DNA of 11,759 nt from Verrucomicrobia bacterium UBA6015 (lineage in GTDB: Bacteria > Verrucomicrobiota > Kiritimatiellia > UBA8416), in contig DIZZ01000185.1 in assembly GCA_002428045.1 (NCBI GenBank), positions 1-11,759 of the forward strand. The letters are read 5' to 3'. Below the pieces are notes generated by a model. That model did no database searches and was not told where the DNA came from. It worked only from the letters and a program-made list of their open reading frames with translations. This document shows, piece after piece, positions 1-7,718 of this stretch (its first letter is position 1; each line of letters starts with the position of its first letter). Made by a program: the position numbers and the translations under genes.

Positions 1-134
1 ATCGTAATCCTGGCCGAAAAAAATGCACGCTGACAAATAACTTGCGGGTTCCTCCCTAATCAACTAGTCTTGTCGGTTATGGTTTGCAGCCCCTTCCGAT
101 TGAGAGTGTGGAAATCCCGAATTTGGGTGATGAC

Positions 135-1091
135 ATGATACTATCCTACCGCATAGCGTCTGAGCAGCTCATACAAACCCAGTCGGATGACGCTCATGTA
201 ATCGTCTATTTACAGCCCACAGATATCGAAAAAGACGACTTGAAACGCAAGTTCACCCTGGACCCATTCGACGTGGAGGCAATTTTTGATCCAGACGAAG
301 TCCCTCGCGTAGAAAATATGCAGGACGGCACCTTCATCATCTGGAAACGCCCCGATAATTTTTCTTCGGCATTATCGCTTCGATTCGAGGTGTCTTCACT
401 CGGCATAGCGATCAGGCAAAACCGCGTAGCGCTGATCGTGCCACGGGGTGAACTTGCCATGACCAGCCGCGAATTCAAGCGAATTGAATCGATCTGGGAC
501 TGTATCCTCAGTGTACTTCTGTACACTGTCCGTCACTACCAAGGTCACCTTAAAGCGATCAAGATGATGTCTCAGGAATTGCAGGCCAAGCTCGTCACAT
601 CAATGGAAAACAAGTATCTCCTTCAGATGTTCGAACTCGGCGAGGGCCTGGTGTATTATCACAATGCCTTGGAATCCAATTTTGTTATCTTATCCAAATT
701 GCGGACCGCGGCGGACAAACTCAGGCTGACACCAGAACAAATCACACTTCTCGAGGATGTTTCCATTGAAAACCAGCAGGCCAGCAAACAAGCCAGCATC
801 TACTCGACGGTTCTGTCTGGTCTTATGGACGCCAGAGGTACGATAATCAACAATAACATGAACGTATTGTTGAAGAATCTCACCATCATTAACATTGTGT
901 TTTTACCTCTTAATCTCATCGCCAGCATTGGTGGCATGTCAGAATTCAGTGCGTTCACGCAGGGCCTGAGCTGGCGTATTTCATATGGTCTATTCTCGTT
1001 GGCAATGGTTATCCTCGGCTGGATCACCTGGTGGTGGTTGGTGAAAGTCCTTGACCGTAATCAGCATCGCGGCAGGCGGAAACGCGCGTAA
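135..1091 (+). CDS. CorA-family Mg2+/divalent cation transporter, variant GMS signature
   Basis: Inner-membrane cation channel of the CorA/ZntB type, normally a pentamer moving Mg2+, Co2+, Ni2+ or Zn2+. With the ATG at 135 the protein is 318 aa, close to the usual CorA length. A large soluble alpha/beta N-terminal domain is followed by a long helical stalk (about residues 110-240). Two C-terminal transmembrane helices (about 247-266 and 283-305) flank a short periplasmic loop beginning GGMSEF, and a basic tail (HRGRRKRA) ends the protein. Classic CorA has GMN at this loop; here the asparagine is serine. A longer frame opens at TTG 84, but neither start has a clear Shine-Dalgarno. I prefer ATG 135 because MILSYRI resembles a usual CorA N-terminus. 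The family assignment is firm from topology and loop; the ion is not determinable. An MgtE gene lies about 1.5 kb downstream. Confidence 0.88.
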   Translation: MILSYRIASEQLIQTQSDDAHVIVYLQPTDIEKDDLKRKFTLDPFDVEAIFDPDEVPRVENMQDGTFIIWKRPDNFSSALSLRFEVSSLGIAIRQNRVALIVPRGELAMTSREFKRIESIWDCILSVLLYTVRHYQGHLKAIKMMSQELQAKLVTSMENKYLLQMFELGEGLVYYHNALESNFVILSKLRTAADKLRLTPEQITLLEDVSIENQQASKQASIYSTVLSGLMDARGTIINNNMNVLLKNLTIINIVFLPLNLIASIGGMSEFSAFTQGLSWRISYGLFSLAMVILGWITWWWLVKVLDRNQHRGRRKRA

Positions 1092-1107
1092 ACAGCGATG
1101 GGCGTTT

Positions 1108-1122
1108 GCTGCGTTTCGCAGC
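1108..1122 (+). terminator. short hairpin after the corA-like gene (possible terminator)
   Basis: GCTGCG, TTT, CGCAGC forms a perfect 6-bp stem with a 3-nt loop, beginning 17 nt after the stop codon. No T-tract follows (the next bases are GGATAAAATG), so it could be a weak or factor-assisted terminator or an RNA-stabilising hairpin. Confidence 0.3.
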
Positions 1123-1187
1123 GGATAAAATGAAAATCAGCATGAAGAACAACATGGGCGCGAGCCGGACCTGTCGTTAAGGACTTC

Positions 1188-1454
1188 GTGAAACGGATAA
1201 TCGAGCGCGTAAAAAGGGAACTTGGGTACTACCGGGCGCTGTTGACGCATCCCTCGACACCGAGGGTTTCGCGATGGCTCCTGGCCGCCGCGATCGCCTA
1301 TTTCTTATCGCCCATCGACTTGATTCCCGATGCCATTCCGATGCTTGGCCAATTGGACGATCTCCTGATCGTTCCAGGGCTGATCTATGCCGCGCTGGCG
1401 TTCATTCCACCGAGTGTGAAGGGCGAATGCCGGCGTAAATATAAGTCCCTATAG
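1188..1454 (+). CDS. YkvA/DUF1232 family small membrane protein
   Basis: An 88-aa protein with the DUF1232 (YkvA) hallmark: a hydrophobic helix running into YFLSPIDLIPDAIPMLGQLD and DDLLIV (about residues 38-62), followed by a second hydrophobic stretch and a basic end. Family members are small membrane-associated proteins of unknown biochemical function; some occur near stress or envelope genes. The start is GTG 1188, supported by AAGGA at 1179-1183, 4 nt upstream. Its last 6 bp overlap the last 6 bp of the convergent dehydrogenase gene. It lies about 100 bp after the corA-like gene, so co-transcription is possible, but a hairpin stands between them. Confidence 0.88.
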   Translation: MKRIIERVKRELGYYRALLTHPSTPRVSRWLLAAAIAYFLSPIDLIPDAIPMLGQLDDLLIVPGLIYAALAFIPPSVKGECRRKYKSL

Positions 1455-2447
1455 CGAGACTGACGAACCGAGTCCGAGGCGGGTACCGCGGGCAAGCACC
1501 GCATGGGCTGCGGACAGGTCCTGGTTGGCGATCCCGACCGATTTGAACAGCGTGATTTCATCCTCCGACTGCCGTCCCACCTTCAGTCCTGCCAGGATTT
1601 CGCCCAGTTCGGCATATACATGCGATTCGCTGATCAACCCTTCCTTGCGGGCAAGGATCAGCTCGCCAGCTTCCTCCCAGGCGGCGGAGCGCTCGTCCAC
1701 CACGCAACGGGCCCGCGCCACGGTGGCGCCCGGGATTTCGCGCTCGTGGGGCTTGTAAACGCCGATGGCATTGATATGCGTTCCCGGCGCGATATCGGCA
1801 TCCTCGAACACCGGCATCCGCGAGGTGGTCGCGGTGCAGACGATATCGGCTTCCGCCAGGGCGGCGGCAGCGGTACTGGCGACGGACACCTCGATCTTGA
1901 GCGACTCCTCCATGCGACTGGCAAACCGGCGGGCGCGCGTGTGATCCAAGTCAAAGACGGTGGCACTGCGGATGGGGCGTACGGTACACATGCCCTCCAA
2001 CTGCGTTGCCGCCTGGGTGCCGGAACCGAAGATCGCCACCCGCGAGGCATTCGCCCGCGCAAGCACATCCGTCGCCGCCCCCGAGGCGGCGCCGGTACGG
2101 ATGGCGGTGAGCACCGCCCCGCTCATCACGGCCAGCGGCGTGCCGCGCTCGGCATCCACCAGCATGACCGTCGCCTGGATAAAGGGCAGGCCCCGATCGA
2201 GATTATGCGGATGCAGGGTGATGATTTTCAAACCGACCTGTTCCAGGCGCGGGCTGTAGCAGGACATCACCAGGACATCGGCATCATGCTCGGAAATCGC
2301 CATGTGCGTGCGCAGCGGCACGGTCACCGCCCCGGTGGACAGTTCCTTGAAGGCCGCCTTCATCGCCTCGACGGCCTTATCCATCGGCAGGGCGGTACGT
2401 ACATCGGACGCGGAAAAAACATGAAACGGATGTTCAACATCATGCAT
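1449..2447 (-). CDS. ornithine cyclodeaminase / mu-crystallin family NAD(P)-dependent enzyme
   Basis: A 332-aa protein of the ornithine cyclodeaminase/mu-crystallin fold, which includes ornithine and lysine cyclodeaminases, archaeal alanine dehydrogenase and ketimine reductases. Family landmarks are VGLKIITLHPHN (71-82, with the substrate-site lysine), LTAIRTGAASGAATDVLAR (113-131), a Rossmann GSGTQA loop (141-146), NAIGVYKP (226-233), DERSAAWEEAGEL (251-263, conserved Asp) and near the C-terminus TLFKSVGIANQD (299-310). The frame is open far upstream to 2861, but ATG 2447 is chosen because AAGGAG (2457-2462) sits 9 nt before it and the family N-terminus starts here. The substrate cannot be read from sequence; a general imine/ketimine reductase or cyclodeaminase role is plausible. 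It is divergent from mgtE across a 170-bp intergenic region. Confidence 0.92.
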   Translation of the reverse strand: MHDVEHPFHVFSASDVRTALPMDKAVEAMKAAFKELSTGAVTVPLRTHMAISEHDADVLVMSCYSPRLEQVGLKIITLHPHNLDRGLPFIQATVMLVDAERGTPLAVMSGAVLTAIRTGAASGAATDVLARANASRVAIFGSGTQAATQLEGMCTVRPIRSATVFDLDHTRARRFASRMEESLKIEVSVASTAAAALAEADIVCTATTSRMPVFEDADIAPGTHINAIGVYKPHEREIPGATVARARCVVDERSAAWEEAGELILARKEGLISESHVYAELGEILAGLKVGRQSEDEITLFKSVGIANQDLSAAHAVLARGTRLGLGSSVSL

Positions 2448-2549
2448 GACTAGACGCTCCTTACCTTGGTTCGCTGCAAAAAACGGTTCGATTCTTGCAT
2501 GTTTCCCCTGGTTTCGTCCAGCAATTCCTATGCGCCCTTTTGGAATAAC

Positions 2550-2566
2550 CCTTGCAGGACGCAAGG
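2550..2566. promoter_or_regulatory. inverted repeat in the divergent intergenic region upstream of mgtE
   Basis: CCTTGC, AGGAC, GCAAGG is a perfect 6-bp inverted repeat with a 5-nt spacer, centred about 60 bp before the mgtE start in the 170-bp divergent region. It could be an operator or a leader hairpin. I see no recognisable M-box riboswitch, and the region is too short for one plus a promoter. No convincing -35/-10 pair was found for either gene. Confidence 0.25.
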
Positions 2567-2617
2567 CTGGGTTGGTAAGCTGGATTTGGTACGAAACGGA
2601 ACGGGACGGGATGGGTA

Positions 2618-4000
2618 ATGATGGAACAAGAAAACGAGACCACAAAACAGGACGCTGCGGAACTGATCCAGCAGGAGCAGTTTGATGCCCTGGGGCCGAT
2701 CCTTGCGCTGCTGCATCCCGCCGATATTGCCGACCTGATCGAAACCGCCCCCGAGCCACTGCGACCGGCCATCTTTGGCCTCCTGGACGATGAATGCAAG
2801 GCCGATGTCCTGTCAGAACTTGACGATAGCGTCGAGGAGACGCTGCTCGACGCGCTTTCACCGCAAACCATCTCTGAAATTGCCGAGGAAATGGCCCCCG
2901 ACGACGCGGCCGACATGCTCGGCGAGATGGACGAGGCGCGTAGCGAGTCGATTCTCAATCTGATGGATGCCGAGGATTCGGAGGATGTCCGCGAGCTACT
3001 GAGCCACGACGAGGATACCGCTGGCGGCCTGATGACCACGGATTTCGTCTCCATGCCCAGCCACAAGACCGCTGCCGAAGCGCTGGAGTATATCGGTTCG
3101 CTCGAACTGGAAGAGCCCCTGCACATTGTGTATGTCACCGACGCGGATGGGAAACTGGAGGGCTATGTACAGCTCTGGAAGGTCCTCAATGCCGCCAACC
3201 GCAAAAAAACACTCGCGGAGCTGGAGGAGACTGACCTGTTCTTTGCCCGTACCGATACCGACCAGGAAGAGGTTGCCCGGATGATGTCCAAGTACAACAT
3301 GAGCTCGTTCCCCGTTCTCGATGCCGAGAACCGCCTGGTCGGTCGGGTCACGATTGACGACGTGGTCGATGTGTTGCAGGAAGAGGCCTCCGAGGATATC
3401 TTCAAGCTCGCCGGTTCGTCCGATGATGAACTGGAGTATTCGTCACCCTTCCAGGCCAGCAAGGCGCGCCTGCCCTGGCTGCTGATCACGCTCGGCACCG
3501 GTTTGGTGACCAGCATGATCCTCAAGGCCTTCATGCACAGCATCGATGTCCTGGAAGTGATCGCGCTCAGTTTCTTCGTGCCGATCGTCATGGCGATGGG
3601 CGGAAATACCGGGATCCAGTCCTCGACGCTCATTGTCCGCGGACTGGCGCTCGGCTCCTTCAATGGCCGCAAGCTCACCCGTGTACTGATTCGCGAAATG
3701 GTCACCGGGATGATGATGGGCAGCATCTGTGCCGTCGCCATCGGGCTGTGGGCGCAGTTCATCATCGGTGCCACCACCACGCGACCTCCGGTCTTCATGG
3801 GGTTCGCGGTGGGACTGGCATTGTTCTGTGCCATGATGTTTGCCGCCACCTTCGGTGCCTCGGTCCCGTTGCTGCTCAATCGCTGGAAGCTGGATCCCGC
3901 CGTGGCGTCAGGGCCGTTCGTCACGGCCTCCAACGACATCATCGCCCTCCTCATCTACTACGGCATCGTGATGCTCCTGATCACCACGCCGGCAGCATAA
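2618..4000 (+). CDS. mgtE: magnesium transporter MgtE
   Basis: A 460-aa MgtE, an inner-membrane Mg2+-selective channel gated by cytosolic Mg2+. An acidic, helical MgtE N domain (about 15-125, with HPADIADLIE and repeated acidic motifs) is followed by two CBS domains (about 138-195 and 200-258; SMPSHKTAAEAL..., MSKYNMSSFPVLDAENRLVG), a linking helix and a five-helix membrane domain (about 283-456). The signature PIVMAMGGNTGIQSSTLIVRG lies at 322-342. FVTASNDIIALLIYYGI near the C-terminus holds the conserved pore aspartate (Asp440), and the family length is normal. Start ATG 2618 or the adjacent ATG 2621; the upstream GGGACGGGATGGG is a weak ribosome binding site. It appears intact and functional. 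With the corA-like gene it makes two independent Mg2+ routes in one neighbourhood. Confidence 0.96.
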   Translation: MMEQENETTKQDAAELIQQEQFDALGPILALLHPADIADLIETAPEPLRPAIFGLLDDECKADVLSELDDSVEETLLDALSPQTISEIAEEMAPDDAADMLGEMDEARSESILNLMDAEDSEDVRELLSHDEDTAGGLMTTDFVSMPSHKTAAEALEYIGSLELEEPLHIVYVTDADGKLEGYVQLWKVLNAANRKKTLAELEETDLFFARTDTDQEEVARMMSKYNMSSFPVLDAENRLVGRVTIDDVVDVLQEEASEDIFKLAGSSDDELEYSSPFQASKARLPWLLITLGTGLVTSMILKAFMHSIDVLEVIALSFFVPIVMAMGGNTGIQSSTLIVRGLALGSFNGRKLTRVLIREMVTGMMMGSICAVAIGLWAQFIIGATTTRPPVFMGFAVGLALFCAMMFAATFGASVPLLLNRWKLDPAVASGPFVTASNDIIALLIYYGIVMLLITTPAA

Positions 4001-4002
4001 GC

Positions 4003-4022
4003 TCGCTGGAGACCGCCAGCGA
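4003..4022 (+). terminator. hairpin directly after mgtE
   Basis: TCGCTGG, AGACCG, CCAGCGA is a perfect 7-bp stem with a 6-nt loop, starting 2 nt after the mgtE stop codon. It is not followed by a T-tract, so an intrinsic terminator is only a possibility; it may protect the mRNA 3' end. Confidence 0.4.
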
Positions 4023-4151
4023 AACCGCGTAGATTCTCACATAACGGGCGAACAAAGCGCTCGCCGAAATAGCCTGGCTGATCTGCACATGCAATCAGTC
4101 AAAAACATCGCTAGAGGTGTGTCAATTACATTATAAACATCATTCCAACAG

Positions 4152-4547
4152 CTATTTACTTAGAACGTCCCCGTTTCGATTCGTGCAGAGCTTTTCCATG
4201 CAAACCAGGCACGGCTTGGAGACAATCAGGACATCATTGCCGGCGCTCAGCATACGCTTGAGAACGAGCAGGCATTCCTCGATATTCCGCTCCGTGATGT
4301 CATGCGCCGTGGGGAACATAATTCGGCCGGAGCGCTGCGTGAAGCTGCGTTTCAGATCATGTTCGCGCAGTTGCGGGATAGCCCAGCTTTCTGCCGTCAT
4401 CCGTTTGAAGCGGATCGCCATCGTCTTGGCATAGCAGTACCGGCAGTCATGCTCGCATCCGTCCTGGATATTGACATTGCTCGCCGCCCACTCCTGGGTG
4501 CCGGTGGGAGGCGATTTCTGTGGTTTCGTTCTGGTAGTCGTTTGCAT
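4152..4547 (-). pseudogene. truncated radical SAM protein, spore-photoproduct-lyase-like (N-terminal half)
   Basis: A 131-aa ORF with the radical SAM [4Fe-4S] motif CEHDCRYC (Cys31, Cys35, Cys38; CX3CX2C), preceded by TGTQEWAASNVN and followed by KTMAIRFKR, RIMFPTAHDIT and VLIVSKP. This matches the N-terminal half of the SplB-like radical SAM family, whose members as I recall them run to about 260-290 aa. The similarity stops just after VSKPCLVCMEKLC; the next residues are unlike the family and a stop follows. The downstream bases to mgtE contain no recognisable remainder, so the barrel is incomplete. It may be a broken gene or, less likely, a short functional derivative. It is last in the minus-strand AbiE/ERCC4 cluster, 53 nt after the previous gene, and its broken end marks the boundary with core genes. 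No strong ribosome binding site is visible. Confidence 0.7.
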
Positions 4548-4600
4548 GGTTGCGATCCATCTGATTGCGGAACGAAGGCTTCAACATTGCCGACGGCAGG

Positions 4601-5287
4601 TTATCCTTTTTTGGCGGCTCCGATCACAAGATTATCGACGATTTTCAGGATGGAAGTGTCCCATGGGTATTTATCCTGATCAGTCATCCATCTGGCGGCT
4701 TGCTTTTTAAAACCGGAGTCCTGGACTATTGGATAAAAGAACTTTTCATGGATTTTCCGAAGCAAGCGCCATTCATTCTCAATATTGTTGGTAATGTGGG
4801 TATTACCAAATATGAACTTAAACGTGTACTGGCGATCAATTGGGGCAATGAGGTCGGGCAGCAGATGTGCCATGACTTTGGAGTGCCCGACGATACTGGT
4901 TTTGGTTTGCATGATACGTATCCCCGCGAAGACACGCGCCAGTGCAATCCAATCTGTTTCTTGCATGGTCTGTGTGGACCGATTCTTCACCTTGGTCAAA
5001 TCGGACTTGATTGCCTGCATGCTGTCGCGGAACTCTTCATATGCGCACATTTTCGAGCCACGCCCGCCCATCCGATGCATACCCCAAGAAACTAGAACCG
5101 CATAAATGGAATCTGTTCGTTCTTCTGTTCGCAACGGCCCGGCAAGGCAAAGCGCCTTACGGTGAAAATAAAGCGAGGGACCTGTGAATTTCTTTAGCTC
5201 GTAAAACCGCTGATGGTAACGGTCTGCATTTTCAAGCACTTTCTGCACCTTGGCAGTGAGGTCTACATCCATACGTTTTCCCGCCAT
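4601..5287 (-). CDS. conserved-looking hypothetical protein between ERCC4 nuclease and radical SAM genes
   Basis: A 228-aa soluble protein that I cannot assign to a named family. Features that look conserved rather than random are PSLYFHRKAL (37-46), an aromatic/glycine-rich block IYAVLVSWGMHRMGGRGSKM (61-80), and GHSKVMAHLLPDLIAPIDRQ (134-153) followed by YTFKF. The last resembles an SK-(A/V)-LHxLLPDL-xxPIDxxYT pattern that I recall from other uncharacterised accessory proteins. No transmembrane segment or signal peptide is evident. ATG 5287 is chosen because GAGGAG (5295-5300) lies 7 nt upstream; the longer frame to 5359 runs into the previous gene. It begins 17 nt after the ERCC4 gene stops, so it is almost certainly co-transcribed and may act with the nuclease. 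No function is claimed. Confidence 0.8.
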   Translation of the reverse strand: MAGKRMDVDLTAKVQKVLENADRYHQRFYELKKFTGPSLYFHRKALCLAGPLRTEERTDSIYAVLVSWGMHRMGGRGSKMCAYEEFRDSMQAIKSDLTKVKNRSTQTMQETDWIALARVFAGIRIMQTKTSIVGHSKVMAHLLPDLIAPIDRQYTFKFIFGNTHITNNIENEWRLLRKIHEKFFYPIVQDSGFKKQAARWMTDQDKYPWDTSILKIVDNLVIGAAKKG

Positions 5288-5304
5288 AGAATTTCTCCTC
5301 TCGA

Positions 5305-5925
5305 TTACAGGTGATCGGTGTCGATGAGCTCGCGGGCGTGGCCGGCTTGTTCCAACCACCAGTAGGTAAAGTGCTTCGAGAGCCAGGAAGCGGCCCGTTC
5401 GGTTGCCAGGATCCGGCGGCGCGAGGTGTAGATGATGGGAATGCCGAATTTGGCCTCGATCGCGTCATAGGTGCCACAGACCGCATTCGGGTGGGCTTCT
5501 GTCAGGAGATCCTCATCCTGGTCTCGGTAATTCGACTTCATTTCCTCATAGGTCGCCTCGATCAGGATGGCTTTCCACCGGAATTTCGCCAATCGTTCGC
5601 AAGAACGGATAAATCGCTCCCGGCCGGACATCGCGCTTTGGATGGCATCCACCATCGACTTACGCTCCAACGCCAGAAGAGACTCCATGCCATCAATGGA
5701 GTAATCGCCGGTTTTCAGGGTTGTGAATTTCAAACCGCCGATCCAGTTCGGGTGAAGTTGAACAAGGTTATAGGGATGCTGCTCGCGTGTATGCACCAGG
5801 ACGGTTGGTTTGGGAATCCCCCACTCACGCACCACGGCGCGCCCCTGCCGCATCACGCAGAGGCGGCGGGTTCCTGGCGGGGCCGGTTGAAGTCTGTCCT
5901 CGTTCATACTCATAAGTTCACTCAT
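5305..5925 (-). CDS. ERCC4-domain nuclease (XPF/Mus81-type fold)
   Basis: A 206-aa protein dominated by an ERCC4 nuclease domain (about 40-130). It shows TVLVHTREQHPY (41-52), TLKTGDYSIDGM (69-80), LLALERKSMVD (83-93) and later AILIEATYEEM (119-129). GD-Xn-ERKX3D is the metal-dependent catalytic signature of XPF/Mus81 structure-specific nucleases; here Asp74, Glu87, Arg88, Lys89 and Asp93 are present. The Asp usually found in the first strand (DxRE) is His45. There is no helicase or HhH domain, as in small phage and bacterial ERCC4 proteins. ATG 5925 overlaps the end of the AbiEii gene by 8 bp, indicating translational coupling; ATG 5913 or 5907 are alternative starts. The open frame upstream to 6018 lies inside the AbiEii gene. 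DNA cleavage is inferred from the motif only. Confidence 0.88.
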   Translation of the reverse strand: MSELMSMNEDRLQPAPPGTRRLCVMRQGRAVVREWGIPKPTVLVHTREQHPYNLVQLHPNWIGGLKFTTLKTGDYSIDGMESLLALERKSMVDAIQSAMSGRERFIRSCERLAKFRWKAILIEATYEEMKSNYRDQDEDLLTEAHPNAVCGTYDAIEAKFGIPIIYTSRRRILATERAASWLSKHFTYWWLEQAGHARELIDTDHL

Positions 5926-6805
5926 GCCGCTGGGGCGTGGTGGGGTGGCGCGATCCTGTAGTTTCAGCTTGGAGCTCGGGTAGGATTTGCAACACGACAT
6001 AGCGAGCATGCTCAACATAGGTTTCGAATGGCAATAGCTCTCCGTGTGTTGAGTCTACTACCTGGGCAAACCCACGCTCTTGAACAGAAAGGAATTCGCT
6101 ATCCCAGAGAGCCTTCAGCAAGCCGACAGAAACCTCCTTGGCCGCAAAGACCGGGGCGAAGTGTTCCTGGCAGCGCCGGACAAAGTCGTCATCAATATCA
6201 CGGCAGAGACGGAAAATGTCGTAGAAGTCCCGCGCCCGGTTCTTGCTGGAGTTAAACGGATAGTCGGGGTGCTGCTGGCAGAGCGCCCTGAGTTTTTCAA
6301 TGACGATAAGCTCCTTCGAGTACCCTTGCAGTTCAACCCCCTTGAGCGTTATCTCCCTTGCGGCTCCGCAGTATTCGTGTTCGCTGATTTCTATATCGAT
6401 AACCGGCGAGTTGGAACCTTCGGGAATAAGCGCGTGTCGGCGTTGCGTCTGGACAGAGAGGGTGCTGTACTCGGAAGATACCAGTTTGAATTGGCAAAGC
6501 CATCCGCGCCACCACTTGGGGAATGCTTGCTTCTGCACCTTGGGGCGAGGCGTGAACTTGAAATCGAGCACGCTATAGTCCATCTGCCCGAAGTGGCGTG
6601 CAAGCGCCTGCTCTATGCGATTGAAGAAACTGTTTTCGGCACGAATGGTTCCGGCGATCGAGAAGTCGGCATCAATGGATAAGCGCGTATGATCGTGGTC
6701 AAACAGGCGAATGGCGCTGCCACCCTTCAGGAACATGCGGTTTGAAAGCTTACGCTCGGAAAAGATGGCAATGATGCTTTCGTCGATAACCGTTTCAATA
6801 TTCAC
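5918..6805 (-). CDS. AbiEii-like nucleotidyltransferase toxin (type IV toxin-antitoxin)
   Basis: A 295-aa AbiEii/DUF1814 nucleotidyltransferase. Motifs in order are MFLKGGSAIRLF (24-35) then RLSIDADFSI (41-50), giving the GGS-Xn-DxD polymerase-beta signature; PVIDIEISE (134-142); VIEKLRAL (168-175); and RARDFYDIFRL (190-200) with its conserved Asp. All catalytic positions look intact. In AbiE systems the AbiEii partner is the toxic nucleotidyltransferase; studied mycobacterial relatives (MenT) modify tRNA 3' ends. I choose GTG 6805 because GGAAGG (6812-6817) lies 6 nt upstream and because the GTGA there overlaps the antitoxin stop codon, a typical coupled arrangement. ATG 6835 would overlap by 34 bp and lacks a good ribosome binding site. 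Confidence 0.92.
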   Translation of the reverse strand: MNIETVIDESIIAIFSERKLSNRMFLKGGSAIRLFDHDHTRLSIDADFSIAGTIRAENSFFNRIEQALARHFGQMDYSVLDFKFTPRPKVQKQAFPKWWRGWLCQFKLVSSEYSTLSVQTQRRHALIPEGSNSPVIDIEISEHEYCGAAREITLKGVELQGYSKELIVIEKLRALCQQHPDYPFNSSKNRARDFYDIFRLCRDIDDDFVRRCQEHFAPVFAAKEVSVGLLKALWDSEFLSVQERGFAQVVDSTHGELLPFETYVEHARYVVLQILPELQAETTGSRHPTTPQRHE

Positions 6806-7689
6806 AGGATGCCTTCCGGATAGAATACCTGCCATTTGGTGTCAAAGGCCCAGGATGTCTTGGCGAGATGGTCCAGATAGAACTTGTTCTTGACGGTGAG
6901 ATCCTTCCGGATCGCATCAGCCAGATCCGGCGCGCCAAGCCTCTCACTCAGGAACCCCAAGGATTGCCAATAGGGATATACGAAAGAAAGCTTCTTGTAG
7001 ATATCCATGATCGTATCTCGTTTGGCGCGCGGTAACCCAAGACGCAACGCATCGATCACAGCAGTTATTCCGCCATTGTAATGCGGCTGCACCACGGCAT
7101 CAATGATCGCGCGCTCGATGCAGGTTACGCGCGCCCCTTTTGGAAGCGCATGGCGGCTATCTTGAATGGTTACAATTCCGATCTGATCCCGGTTGATGCG
7201 TTCAGTATGGGTGATATCTGAATCGCCGAATCTGTAGATGTTATTGCTGGTGCGGTGTGGCTGCACGAAGGCGCGAAAGATCGCCTGGTCGGAGAGCGTG
7301 ACGCCTGTTCGCCTGGCCTGATCTTTTTCCCTGGGTGGCTCTGTTGCAATGTACAGGTTAGTCGGCACCTGGTTCGACAGTTTGTGATAGTAAAGCGATG
7401 TCAGGTTACAGAAATAGCCCTCGGGGAAAAGCACCTGTGCCACATGCGGTGCTGACCATAACTCCGGAGGTGTTGATGCATACAATACGGACGAGTGTCC
7501 TGATTCAGCCTTCAATGTCATTTCGTGCAAAAGGTTATCCGCCTTCATCGCTGTCATAAATGATGACATTACGCGATAGGGCGTTTTCGGCATATACAGC
7601 GCGAGTGCCGCCTTGAGATCCTTGAGGCGGGCCGGCTGCGCGAGCAGTGCAGCCAGATCCCTTTTGTGTTGCGCCGAAAGTCGGGTCAT
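6802..7689 (-). CDS. AbiEi-like antitoxin / transcriptional autorepressor
   Basis: A 295-aa AbiEi-family protein. The N-terminal part (about 1-75) has the helical composition of a winged helix-turn-helix; the middle contains NLTSLYYHKLSNQVPTNLYI (95-114) and EPP, then RVTCIERAIIDAVVQPHYNG (187-206), as expected for the AbiEi C-terminal domain. A conserved-looking YPYWQSLGFLSERLG (238-252) follows. AbiEi proteins neutralise AbiEii and repress their own operon by binding inverted repeats; here a 30-bp palindrome covers the predicted -10 box upstream. Start ATG 7689; AAGGA (7703-7707) is 13 nt upstream, a slightly long spacing. It is the first gene of the cluster and overlaps the toxin gene by 4 bp. 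Confidence 0.88.
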   Translation of the reverse strand: MTRLSAQHKRDLAALLAQPARLKDLKAALALYMPKTPYRVMSSFMTAMKADNLLHEMTLKAESGHSSVLYASTPPELWSAPHVAQVLFPEGYFCNLTSLYYHKLSNQVPTNLYIATEPPREKDQARRTGVTLSDQAIFRAFVQPHRTSNNIYRFGDSDITHTERINRDQIGIVTIQDSRHALPKGARVTCIERAIIDAVVQPHYNGGITAVIDALRLGLPRAKRDTIMDIYKKLSFVYPYWQSLGFLSERLGAPDLADAIRKDLTVKNKFYLDHLAKTSWAFDTKWQVFYPEGIL

Positions 7690-7718
7690 GAAAGCCGTAC
7701 ATTTCCTTAGAAGTTAAT

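Noticed and set aside
1503..2453. Plus-strand open frame of 316 codons
   Set aside because: It lies antisense to the cyclodeaminase-family gene and has a Gly/Arg/His-rich composition typical of a shadow of a GC-rich gene.
2448..2617. Mg2+-sensing M-box riboswitch before mgtE
   Set aside because: The intergenic region is short and shared with a divergent gene, and I see only one short hairpin, not the multi-helix M-box layout.
2461..3138. Minus-strand serine-rich frame of 225 codons
   Set aside because: Antisense shadow of mgtE.
5311..5961. Plus-strand frame of 216 codons
   Set aside because: Antisense to the ERCC4 nuclease gene.
6080..6682. Plus-strand frame of 200 codons
   Set aside because: Antisense to the AbiEii gene, whose catalytic motifs are clear.
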